Made by a program: the position numbers and the translations under genes
DNA from: Mesorhizobium sp. L-2-11
Lineage (GTDB): Bacteria > Pseudomonadota > Alphaproteobacteria > Rhizobiales > Rhizobiaceae
Length of the DNA: 64,000 nucleotides
Direction: 5' to 3'
Assembly (NCBI RefSeq): GCF_016756595.1
Contig: NZ_AP023257.1
Location: 744,001-808,000, forward strand
In this document: one piece after another, positions 12,039-19,652 of the stretch
How the letters are laid out: the number at the start of each line of letters is the position of its first letter
How positions within the stretch are numbered: position 1 is the stretch's first letter
The notes under the pieces: generated by a model
Told to the model about the DNA's origin: nothing
The model's database searches: none
What the model saw: only the letters and a program-made list of their open reading frames with translations

Positions 12039-13460
12039 ATGGGCGAATATGTGATCAAGCTGCCCGATGTCGGCGAAGGCGTCGCCGAGGCCGAGCTGGT
12101 CGAGTGGCAGGTCAAGGTCGGCGATCTCGTGCGCGAGGACGCGGTGCTTGCCGCCGTCATGACCGACAAGGCGACGGTCGAGATTCCTTCGCCAGTCGAC
12201 GGCGAGATCGTCTGGCTGGGTGCGGAGATCGGCGACACGGTGGCGATCGGCTCGCCCATTGTACGCTTGAAAGTGGCCGGTGAGGGCAATGTGAAGGCAG
12301 GTACGGAGCCGGGCGGCGAGGCGGGCGCCAAGATTACCCCCACCCCTGGCCCTGCCGGGGCGAGCCACCGGTCTCGCCCGTCCTTCGGACCCCCACAAGT
12401 GGGAGAGGGACAACCTTCGGCTCCCAAGGCCGAAGCCAAACCAGCCCCGCCATTGCCCGAAAGAGCTTCGGTGCGCGAAAGTGAGCCGGTGACGGAATCC
12501 CCCTCCCCCTTGTGGGGAGGGGCTAGGGGTCGGGGTACTGCGGTCGATGAGGGTACTGCATCCGTCGCCGCGCCGCGTCCCGAAGGTGAAAAGCCGCTGG
12601 CCTCGCCGGCCGTCCGCCTCAGGGCAAAAGAGGCCGGCGTCGATCTCCGACGGATCAGGGGAAGCGGCCCGGCCGGCCGCATTCTCCACGAGGACGTCGA
12701 CGCCTTCCTGGCGCGCGGCCCGCAGCTTGCGAAGGTCTCCGGCCTCGCCCGCAACGAGGCGGTCGAGGACATCAAGATCATCGGCCTCAGGCGCAAGATC
12801 GCCGAGAAGATGGCGCTGGCCAAGTCGCGCATCCCGCACATCACCTATGTCGAGGAGATCGACGTTACGGCATTGGAGGATTTGCGCTCGGCGCTCAACA
12901 AGGAGAAGCGCAGCGGCGCGGAGCGGCCGAAGCTGACGCTGCTGCCCTTCCTGATGCGGGCGATGGTCAAGACGATCGCCGACCAGCCCAATATCAACGC
13001 GCTGTTCGACGACGAGGCCGGCATCGTCCACCAGCATGGCGGCGTCCATATCGGCATTGCCGCGCAGACGCCTTCGGGGCTGGTGGTGCCGGTGGTCAAG
13101 CACGCCGAGGCACGCGACATCTGGGACTGCGCCGCCGAGGTTTTCAGGTTGGCCGAGGCGGCCAGATCGGGCACGGCGACGCGCGACGAGCTGTCGGGAT
13201 CGACGATCACCATCACCTCGCTCGGCGCCATGGGCGGTGTGGCGACGACGCCGGTGATCAATCATCCGGAAGTGGCGATCCTCGGCGTCAACAAGATGAT
13301 GGTGCGGCCGGTGTGGGACGGCACCCAGTTCATGCCGCGCAAGATGATGAACCTGTCGTCCAGCTTCGACCACCGCGTCATCGACGGCTGGGACGCCGCG
13401 GTGTTTATTCAACGGATCAAGACGCTGCTGGAGACCCCGGCGCTGATCTTTGTGGATTGA
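12039..13460 (+). CDS. bkdB: Branched-chain 2-oxoacid dehydrogenase E2 (dihydrolipoyl acyltransferase)
   Basis: Core acyltransferase, 473 residues. The lipoyl domain is at about 1-80 with lipoyl-Lys44 (MTDKATVEIPSP). The peripheral-subunit-binding domain is near 187-225 (LASPAVRLRAKEAGVDLRRI). The catalytic domain ends in SSSFDHRVIDGWD with His445 and Asp449 in HxxxDG. The linker at about residues 100-167 is unusual: it is encoded by a palindromic repeat that looks like the intergenic repeats of this genome and reads through without a stop. This makes the linker long and rich in Pro, Gly and Arg. Confidence 0.95.
   Translation: MGEYVIKLPDVGEGVAEAELVEWQVKVGDLVREDAVLAAVMTDKATVEIPSPVDGEIVWLGAEIGDTVAIGSPIVRLKVAGEGNVKAGTEPGGEAGAKITPTPGPAGASHRSRPSFGPPQVGEGQPSAPKAEAKPAPPLPERASVRESEPVTESPSPLWGGARGRGTAVDEGTASVAAPRPEGEKPLASPAVRLRAKEAGVDLRRIRGSGPAGRILHEDVDAFLARGPQLAKVSGLARNEAVEDIKIIGLRRKIAEKMALAKSRIPHITYVEEIDVTALEDLRSALNKEKRSGAERPKLTLLPFLMRAMVKTIADQPNINALFDDEAGIVHQHGGVHIGIAAQTPSGLVVPVVKHAEARDIWDCAAEVFRLAEAARSGTATRDELSGSTITITSLGAMGGVATTPVINHPEVAILGVNKMMVRPVWDGTQFMPRKMMNLSSSFDHRVIDGWDAAVFIQRIKTLLETPALIFVD
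12336..12538. repeat. Palindromic repeat inserted in frame in bkdB
   Basis: The left arm begins TACCCCCACCCCTGGCCC and contains CCCACAAGTGGGAGAGGG. The right arm CCCTCCCCTTGTGGGGAGG...GGGGTCGGGGTA is largely its inverse complement. The layout (inverted arms with TTGTGG hairpins) matches the intergenic repeat families, but this copy lies wholly within a coding sequence and keeps the frame open. Confidence 0.8.
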
Positions 13461-13523
13461 GATGATGAGGTCAAAGCGCGCTCTCAATCGGAGGCCGTTC
13501 GGGGCGTCAGGACGCTGGCTCCC

Positions 13524-13665
13524 CCTTCTCCCCTTGTGGGAGAAGGTGTCGCCGAAGGCGACGGATGAGGGGTGCTCCAGCTTGGCACCGATCGCATTCC
13601 GTCCAACACCCCTCATCCGTCTCAGCGCTGCGCGCCGATCCACCTTCTCCCACAAGGGGAGAAGG
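13524..13665. repeat. RIME-like palindromic repeat, family A, copy 2
   Basis: In the 240-bp bkdB-lpdA gap. Left inner hairpin TCGCCGAAGGCGA, right inner hairpin CGGCGCGCAGCGCTG-type, so a different arm combination from copy 1. Confidence 0.85.
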
Positions 13666-13700
13666 AAAGGCGCGCAACGGCCATCGGCGCAAGGACAGCC

Positions 13701-15101
13701 ATGATGAAGGAAGTATCCTGCAAGCTGCTCGTCATCGGCGCCGGTCCGAGTGGCTATGTCTGCGCCATTCGCGCCGGCCAGCTCGGCATCGACACGGTGA
13801 TCGTCGAGTTCGGCAAGCCGGGCGGCACCTGCCTCAATGTCGGCTGCATTCCGTCCAAGGCGCTGATCCATGCGGCCGAGGAGTTTGAGAAAATCTCGCA
13901 CATGGCGACCGGCAAGAGCCCGCTCGGCATTTCAATCGCCAAGCCGTCGATTGATCTCGAAGCGACAATCGCCTGGAAGGACGGTATCGTTAGCCGGCTG
14001 AACAGCGGCGTTGCCGGCCTGCTCAAGAAAGCCGGGGTCAAGACCGTGCATGGCTGGGCGAAATTCCGCGACGGCAAGACCGTCGAGGTTCAGACCGAGA
14101 CCGGCATGCAGGTCGTCCGCGCCGAGACGGTTGTGATCGCCACCGGCTCGGCGCCGGTCGAGCTGCCGTTCCTGCCGTTTGGCGGCGCGGTGATCTCGTC
14201 GACCGAAACGCTGGCGCTGAGCGAAGTGCCGGAAAGGCTTGCCGTCGTCGGCGGCGGCTATATCGGGCTCGAGCTCGGCATCGCCTTCGCCAAGCTGGGC
14301 GCCAAGGTGAGCGTCGTCGAGGCCTTGCCGCGCGTGCTGGCGCTATATGATGCCGAGCTGACCCGGCCGGTGGTGAAGCGGCTCGCCGAGCTCGGCATCG
14401 AGGTGCTCGTGAACGCCAAGGCCAAGGGCCTGTCGAGCAAGGGCGATGCGCTGCTGGTCGAAACGGCGAGCGGCAAGAATGCCAAGATCGCTGCCGACAG
14501 GATCCTGGTCACCGTCGGGCGCAAGCCGGTGGTCGAAGACTGGGGGCTGGAGCAGATCGACCTCGATATGGCGGGTAAGTTCATCCGCATCGACGACCAG
14601 TGCCGCACCTCGATGCGCGGCATCTTTGCCATTGGCGATGTCACCGGCGAGCCGATGCTGGCGCACCGGGCGATGGCGCAAGGCGAAATGGTCGCCGAGA
14701 TCGTCGCCGGCCACAAGCGCAGCTGGGACAAGCGCTCAATTCCCGCCATCTGCTTCACCGATCCGGAGCTGGTCACCGCAGGCCTGTCGCCGGACGAGGC
14801 CAAAAGGCTTGGCGGCGAGATCAAGGTCGGCCTGTTTCCGTTCGCCGCCAACGGCCGGGCGATGACCAAGATGAGTGAGGATGGCTTCGTCCGGGTCGTT
14901 GCCCGCGCCGACAACCAGCTGGTGCTCGGCATCCAGGCGGTGGGCCAGGGCGTGTCGGAACTGTCGACGGCGTTCGGCCTGGCGCTGGAGATGGGCGCGC
15001 GGCTGGAGGACATCGCCGGCACCATCCATGCCCACCCGACGCAGGGCGAGGGTTTTCAGGAGGCGGCGCTGAAGGCGCTTGGGCGGGTGTTGCATGTTTA
15101 G
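13701..15101 (+). CDS. lpdA: Dihydrolipoyl dehydrogenase (E3)
   Basis: Flavoprotein that reoxidises the lipoyl group of E2 with NAD+. The 466-residue protein has the FAD motif [17 protein letters not shown], the redox pair Cys44/Cys49 in [15 protein letters not shown], the NAD site [12 protein letters not shown], and C-terminal HAHPTQGE with the active-site His-Pro. The frame is open upstream through the repeat, but ATG 13701 gives the family N-terminus. The TAG stop is shared with an IS630 insertion whose TA target is the first two bases of that codon; the reading frame is not altered. Confidence 0.95.
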   Translation: MMKEVSCKLLVIGAGPSGYVCAIRAGQLGIDTVIVEFGKPGGTCLNVGCIPSKALIHAAEEFEKISHMATGKSPLGISIAKPSIDLEATIAWKDGIVSRLNSGVAGLLKKAGVKTVHGWAKFRDGKTVEVQTETGMQVVRAETVVIATGSAPVELPFLPFGGAVISSTETLALSEVPERLAVVGGGYIGLELGIAFAKLGAKVSVVEALPRVLALYDAELTRPVVKRLAELGIEVLVNAKAKGLSSKGDALLVETASGKNAKIAADRILVTVGRKPVVEDWGLEQIDLDMAGKFIRIDDQCRTSMRGIFAIGDVTGEPMLAHRAMAQGEMVAEIVAGHKRSWDKRSIPAICFTDPELVTAGLSPDEAKRLGGEIKVGLFPFAANGRAMTKMSEDGFVRVVARADNQLVLGIQAVGQGVSELSTAFGLALEMGARLEDIAGTIHAHPTQGEGFQEAALKALGRVLHV

Positions 15102-15113
15102 AGCGGGATGAGA

Positions 15114-15755
15114 TTACCTGCGGTCATAGCCTGAGTTTGCGAAGTAATTTGAGCACTCGAGCGGTGTGACGCGGTTGAGAATCTGGCCGATGGCGTTGCA
15201 GACCGTTTCAACGGTGCGCTTTGCGGCCTTTCGCAGCCAGTGCTTGAGCTTGGCGAAGAGCTGTTCGATCGGATTGAGGTCAGGCGAGTATTTCGGCAGG
15301 AAGAAGAGCCTCGCGCCGGCCTTTCGGATGGCGCGACGCACGGCCTTGCCTTTGTGGCTGCCGAGATTGTCCATCACAACGATGTCGCCCGGCTGGAGAG
15401 TGGGCACGAGAACCTTCTCGACATAGAGGAGGAACCTCTCGCCGTTGATCGGCCCGTCGATGAGCCAGGGCGCTTCGACGCGATCATGACGCAGCGCAGC
15501 CAGAAAGGTCATTGTCTTCCAGTGGCCATTGGGAACTTTGGCCTTGATCCGCTGTCCGACCGGTGCCCAACCCCTGAGCGGGGCCATGTTGGTCTTGGTC
15601 CAGGTCTCGTCGATGAACACCAGGCGGGCGGGGTCGATCCGGTCCTGATACAGAACCCATTGCCTCCGTCGGCGCGCAACATCGGGACGATCTTGCTCGG
15701 CGGCGATCAGCGTCTTTTTTTGTGAGACAGCTTCTCGGCGTGCACGAACTCCCAC
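15114..15755 (-). CDS. IS630 transposase, downstream frame (DDE domain)
   Basis: Catalytic half of the transposase, 213 residues if read from its own first start. It holds the DDE signature: LVFIDETW (first Asp), [12 protein letters not shown] (second Asp) and [14 protein letters not shown] (Glu). This frame probably has no independent start in use. It is joined to the upstream frame by a -1 shift at a run of seven A (transcript strand) near 15714, where the two frames overlap. Confidence 0.92.
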   Translation of the reverse strand: MGVRARREAVSQKKTLIAAEQDRPDVARRRRQWVLYQDRIDPARLVFIDETWTKTNMAPLRGWAPVGQRIKAKVPNGHWKTMTFLAALRHDRVEAPWLIDGPINGERFLLYVEKVLVPTLQPGDIVVMDNLGSHKGKAVRRAIRKAGARLFFLPKYSPDLNPIEQLFAKLKHWLRKAAKRTVETVCNAIGQILNRVTPLECSNYFANSGYDRR

Positions 15756-16057
15756 ACCGAGCGGTAGTCAACCTTCAGGCCACGCTCGCCAAGTTCGGCC
15801 ACAAGCCCGCGCAAGGTGAAGTCCTTCTCCCGGCAGCGCTCGACAAGCCAGTCGCGCCACGCTCCCGATATCTTCTTCGGCTTGTAGCCGCCCACTTGGC
15901 GGGGCGCCACGCTCCCCGTCTGTTCCACCCGCTTCAGCCACTCGATCGCCGCGCTGTAGCTGACGCCAAATCGAGCAGCCGCCGCGCGCCGCGAAAGCCC
16001 TTCAACCTTGACCGCCGCAACAACCCGTTCGCGCAGGTCCATTGAATATCCAACCAT
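15707..16057 (-). CDS. IS630 transposase, upstream frame (helix-turn-helix)
   Basis: DNA-binding half, about 116 residues from [13 protein letters not shown]. The helix-turn-helix [23 protein letters not shown] binds the inverted repeats. It ends EKLSHKKRR at a stop just past the A7 run. A more upstream start at 16084 exists, but [13 protein letters not shown] is the usual family beginning. Confidence 0.88.
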   Translation of the reverse strand: MVGYSMDLRERVVAAVKVEGLSRRAAAARFGVSYSAAIEWLKRVEQTGSVAPRQVGGYKPKKISGAWRDWLVERCREKDFTLRGLVAELGERGLKVDYRSVWEFVHAEKLSHKKRR

Positions 16058-16178
16058 CAATGCTGGCCTCCTGCCCAGCAGCAAGGTTGAATCAGATCAT
16101 CGCTGATTTGGGAATCCCACGACTCCCATAAATCTCATCCCGCTCTAGTTCGCGACGGCGCGAAAACTGGAGATGTCG

Positions 16179-16344
16179 GCGGGACAGCACCCCCCTCTGT
16201 CCTGCCGGACATCTCCCCCTCAAGGGGCGGATGTCATGCCCGCCTTCGCTAACGATCAATACTATCAGCTAAGTGAGACGACGAAGCTATCAATCTCCCC
16301 CCTTGAGGGGGAGATGCCCGGCAGGGCAGAGGGGGGTGCTGCCC
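16179..16344. repeat. Palindromic repeat, family B, copy 2 (arms in reverse order)
   Basis: The left part GGGACAGCACCCCCCTCTGT...GACATCTCCCCCTCAAGG is followed by the right part ATCTCCCCCCTTGAGGGG...GGGGGG. The arms point outward compared with copy 1. It fills the gap between the IS630 element and the saccharopine-dehydrogenase-like gene. Confidence 0.8.
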
Positions 16345-16365
16345 CACCAGCGTTCACAAGGGCAT

Positions 16366-17469
16366 TCACCCCGCAAGCCGGCTAACCATCTCGTGTTGCG
16401 CGTAGGCGCGGCCGAAGCGGTTGGCGAGGAAGGCGTCGAGCGCGATGTCTTCCTGCTTGACAAAACCCTTCGCCGGCAAGGTGCCGTCGGCCAGCATGTC
16501 GAGCACCGCGCAGATGGCGGAGGCGGTGGTGATCTGGATGGCGCTGCGCACCTTGTCGCCGACGCGCTTGGCGTAGATCTTGTTGGCGTAGGTTTCCTGC
16601 AGCAGGCGGCCGTTCTTGCGGCCGCTGACGGTGACGAAGACGATGACCACGTCCTGCAGCGTCGCCGGCAGGGCGCTCTCAAAAATGTCCTTCAGCACGT
16701 CGCGGCGGTGGCGCAGGCCGAGATCGTTGAGCAGCGCCTTCATGATCGCGGCATGGCCGGGGTAGCGGATGGTGCGATAGTTCAGCGTGCGCACCTTGCC
16801 CTTCAGCGTTTCGGCCAGCGTGCCGAGCCCGCCCGAGGTGTTGAACGCCTCGTAGGTGACGCCGTCGAGCGAGAATTCCTCGCGCTCCTCCAGCGGCGGC
16901 ACCTCGATCAGCTCGCCTTCGACGATCGCCTCGCAAGGCTCGCAATATTCGTTGATGACGCCGTCCGTGCTCCAGGTCAGATTGTAGTTCAGCGCATTCG
17001 ACGGGTATTGCGGCAGCGCGCCGACCCGCATGCGCACGCTTTCCAGCGTGTCGAAGCGGCTGGCGAGATCATTGGCGACGATCGAGATGAAGCCCGGCGC
17101 CAGCCCGCATTGCGGGATGAAGGCGCTGTTGGCGGTACGCGCCAAGTGCCTGACGCGCCGGGTCGCGACGACGTCCTCGGTCAGATCGAGATAATGCACA
17201 CCGGCGTTGGCCGCCGCTTCGGCGATGCGCACGGTCAGGTGGAAGGGCGCGGCGCTGAGCACCGCGAACTTGCCGGCCAGGGCCGCTTCGAGCATGCCTG
17301 GTGCTTCGATGTCGAGCTCCAGCGTTTCGACCGTTTCCGGCAGTTCGGCCGCGCCGAGCTGTGCGGCCGAGCGGTCGACGAGGGTTATGTGATAGTCGCC
17401 GGTGGAAGCCAGCATCTCGGCGATGGTCGAGCCGATCTTGCCGGCGCCGACAACGATGATGTTCTTCAT
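16366..17469 (-). CDS. Saccharopine dehydrogenase-like NAD(P)-dependent oxidoreductase
   Basis: A 367-residue member of the saccharopine dehydrogenase/LYS9-like family. The N-terminal Rossmann motif is IIVVGAGKIGSTIAEMLAS, the family block is NAGVHYLDLTED, and the second domain includes IPQCGLAPGFISIVANDLA. Close family members act in lysine catabolism as saccharopine dehydrogenase or lysine 6-dehydrogenase; which one applies cannot be told from sequence alone. It is divergent from an Lrp-type regulator 135 bp away, which probably controls it in response to an amino acid. Confidence 0.85.
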   Translation of the reverse strand: MKNIIVVGAGKIGSTIAEMLASTGDYHITLVDRSAAQLGAAELPETVETLELDIEAPGMLEAALAGKFAVLSAAPFHLTVRIAEAAANAGVHYLDLTEDVVATRRVRHLARTANSAFIPQCGLAPGFISIVANDLASRFDTLESVRMRVGALPQYPSNALNYNLTWSTDGVINEYCEPCEAIVEGELIEVPPLEEREEFSLDGVTYEAFNTSGGLGTLAETLKGKVRTLNYRTIRYPGHAAIMKALLNDLGLRHRRDVLKDIFESALPATLQDVVIVFVTVSGRKNGRLLQETYANKIYAKRVGDKVRSAIQITTASAICAVLDMLADGTLPAKGFVKQEDIALDAFLANRFGRAYAQHEMVSRLAG

Positions 17470-17604
17470 GACAGTTGCCTCACAGTTGCCTCGCCTTGCC
17501 TTTCAAAGAGCCGATAGAATCGCAGCTTGCCTGTCGAAAGGAAGTGTTGAACTGTTCGAAACGAAGCGCCAAATTGAACAGTATGCCGATGAGGTTCGTC
17601 GAAA

Positions 17605-18033
17605 GTGCTTAATAACGCCGAACTGGCCCTGCTCTCCCTGCTGCGCGCGAATGCGCGCGCCTCGACGGCCGAGCTGGCGCGGCGGCTCGGCGTGTCGCGG
17701 ACGACGGTGCAGAGCCGGATCGAGCGGCTGGAACAGCGCGGCATCATCACCGGCTATGGCGTCAGGCTTTCGCCCGATTACGAACAGGGACTGGTGCGGG
17801 CGCATGTCCTGCTCACCGTCACGCCCAAGCTTGCCGACAAGGTGGTGCGCAGCCTGCAGGCACTGGCGCCGGTGCGGACTCTGCATTCGGTGAGCGGCAA
17901 TTTCGACATGATCGTCATCGTCGACGCGCCGTCGATCAAGGACCTCGACACGCTTCTCGATGAGATTGGCGCGATGGACGGGGTCGAGCGGACATCGTCG
18001 TCGATCATCCTGTCGACGCGGATTGATCGGTGA
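17605..18033 (+). CDS. Lrp/AsnC-family transcriptional regulator
   Basis: A 142-residue feast/famine regulator. The helix-turn-helix at about residues 18-40 (TAELARRLGVSRTTVQSRIE) is followed by a RAM/Lrp ligand domain (TLHSVSGNFDMIVIVD). Start is GTG 17605. It is divergently transcribed from the saccharopine-dehydrogenase-like gene, a typical layout for a local regulator of a lysine catabolic enzyme. It could alternatively serve the bkd operon, since BkdR is also Lrp-type, but distance argues against that. Confidence 0.9.
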   Translation: MLNNAELALLSLLRANARASTAELARRLGVSRTTVQSRIERLEQRGIITGYGVRLSPDYEQGLVRAHVLLTVTPKLADKVVRSLQALAPVRTLHSVSGNFDMIVIVDAPSIKDLDTLLDEIGAMDGVERTSSSIILSTRIDR

Positions 18034-18065
18034 ATGCTGCCCGCGTTGGCGCGGCCCAGAAGCGC

Positions 18066-18121
18066 TGGCGGGACAGCACCCCCCTCTGCCCTGCCGGGCA
18101 TCTCCCCCTCAAGGGGGAGAT
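18066..18121. repeat. Palindromic repeat, family B, single arm
   Basis: One arm only: GGACAGCACCCCCCTCTGCC followed by a CCCTCAAGGGGG hairpin, just after the Lrp gene. It could act as a terminator for it. Confidence 0.8.
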
Positions 18122-18267
18122 CGGCAATTTTGGCGCTCTGCTCACGCTTGCGACGCTCCTGTAACAAAGCAACATGAATCCCCGAAAAATGTTGCTTTCC
18201 AACACAGCCTGTAGGAGAATTGCGCGGACGGGCCGCTTGGATGAGAACGGACAGGAGCCGGACGCCG

Positions 18268-19497
18268 ATGCAATTTGATCTCCTGCTGAAGGGCGGCCGC
18301 CTCATCGACCCGGCGTCCGGCCTCGACGCGCAACGCGATCTGGCCATCGCCAACGGCCGCATCGCCGCGATCGATGCCGACATTTCCTTCGAGCGTGCCG
18401 CGCGCGTCGTCGATGCCACAGGCTCCATCGTCGCGCCCGGCCTCATCGACCTGCACAGCCACGTCTATTGGGGCGGCACCTCGCTTGGCGTCGATGCCGA
18501 CCGGCTCGCGGCAAAAAGCGGCACCACCACCTTCATCGACGCGGGAAGTGCCGGCGCCGGCAACTTCCTCGGCTTTCGCCGCCACGTCATCGAGCGCTCG
18601 AAGGTCCGCATCCTGGCCTATGTCAACATTTCCTTTGCCGGCATTTTCGGCTTCTCGCAGACCGTTTCGGTCGGCGAGTGCAGCGATCTGCGGCTCTGCG
18701 AACCGCGCGAGACGGTGGCGGCGGTGCGCGAGCACGCGGACGTGGTGGTCGGCGTCAAAGTACGCTCGGGTCGCCATGCCGGCGGCAGCAGCGGCATTGC
18801 GCCGGTCGATCTGGCGCTCGAGGCCGCCGACCAGGCCGGCCTGCCGCTGATGGCGCATATCGACGAGCCGCCGCCCGGCCGTTCGGAAGTGCTGCCGCGG
18901 CTGCGCAAGGGCGATGTCCTCACCCACTGCTTCCGGCCGTTTCCCAATGCGCCTGTCTTCGCCTCTGGCGCGGTGCGGCCCGACATGCGGCTGGCGCGCG
19001 AGCGCGGCGTCATCTTCGACATCGGCCACGGCATGGGCTCGTTCGATTTCGCGGTCGCCAAGGCGATGCTCAGCGAAGGGCTGGCGCCTGACGTGATCAG
19101 CAGCGACGTGCATCTCTACTGCGTCGACGGTCCGGCCTTCGACATCCTGGTCTGCATGTCGAAACTGCTGGCGCTCGGCATGCCGCTGGTCGACGTGCTG
19201 CGCGCGGCGACACAACGGCCGGCCGAGGCGATCGCAAGGCCCGAGCTTGGCACGCTTAAGGTCGGCGCCGTCGGCGACGTCGCGGTGCTGCGGCTGCGTC
19301 CGGGCCGGTTCACTTTCGTCGATGCGGTCGGTGCCTCGCTGATCGCCGAGCAGAGGCTGGTATCGGACGGCATCGTGATTGGCGGCACCTGGTGGCCGAA
19401 CGAAGCGGCTAACGATCTTGGCGATACCGAACGCTTCGAAGCGCATGCGCATGAGACGCATGTCGAGGTGGTGGCCAGGCATTTCGGGCGTGGGTGA
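18268..19497 (+). CDS. Amidohydrolase/deacetylase-family metallohydrolase
   Basis: A 409-residue TIM-barrel hydrolase of the amidohydrolase superfamily. It shows the metal ligands: DLHSHVYWG (HxH), the probable carbamylated Lys in VVGVKVRSGRHAGG, His in PLMAHIDEPP and LTHCFRP, and Asp in ISSDVHLY. The overall pattern matches dihydroorotase-like amidohydrolase/deacetylases of unknown substrate. ATG 18268 gives the typical MQFDLLLKGGRLIDPASG. The gene stands alone between repeats, so the substrate cannot be inferred from neighbours. Confidence 0.87.
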   Translation: MQFDLLLKGGRLIDPASGLDAQRDLAIANGRIAAIDADISFERAARVVDATGSIVAPGLIDLHSHVYWGGTSLGVDADRLAAKSGTTTFIDAGSAGAGNFLGFRRHVIERSKVRILAYVNISFAGIFGFSQTVSVGECSDLRLCEPRETVAAVREHADVVVGVKVRSGRHAGGSSGIAPVDLALEAADQAGLPLMAHIDEPPPGRSEVLPRLRKGDVLTHCFRPFPNAPVFASGAVRPDMRLARERGVIFDIGHGMGSFDFAVAKAMLSEGLAPDVISSDVHLYCVDGPAFDILVCMSKLLALGMPLVDVLRAATQRPAEAIARPELGTLKVGAVGDVAVLRLRPGRFTFVDAVGASLIAEQRLVSDGIVIGGTWWPNEAANDLGDTERFEAHAHETHVEVVARHFGRG

Positions 19498-19645
19498 TCT
19501 CCCCCCTTGAGGGGGAGATGGCCGGCAGGCCAGAGGGGGGCGCCGCACGTCGAGCGCCAACCTCCATCCGTTGCAGGAAGGCGAGCCCGGTCGAACCGAC
19601 CCCCTCTGTCGCCTTCGGCGACATCTCCCCCTCAAGGGGGGAGAT
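19497..19645. repeat. Palindromic repeat, family B, copy 4 (mosaic)
   Basis: The left arm has GGCCGGCAGGCC. The right arm carries TCGCCTTCGGCGA, an inner hairpin otherwise typical of family A. It begins at the amidohydrolase stop and ends 8 bp from the convergent monooxygenase stop. Confidence 0.85.
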
Positions 19646-19652
19646 CACAGCT

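Larger units (their letters stand above)
15101..16145 (-). mobile_element. IS630-family insertion sequence (complete)
   Basis: About 1,045 bp with terminal inverted repeats GAGCGGGATGAGATT at 15101-15115 and its complement at 16131-16145. It is flanked by TA at 15099-15100 and 16146-16147, as expected from the TA target duplication of IS630/Tc1-type elements. It carries two overlapping transposase frames on the minus strand. Both ends look intact, so it may be mobile. Confidence 0.93.

Noticed and set aside
11913..13901. Long minus-strand frame opposite bkdB and the repeat
   Set aside because: Antisense shadow of bkdB with no recognisable domain and the same biased composition.
17605..18033. 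Lrp-type gene considered as BkdR for the bkd operon
   Set aside because: It is divergent from the saccharopine-dehydrogenase-like gene and separated from bkd by an IS and repeats; a local target is simpler.
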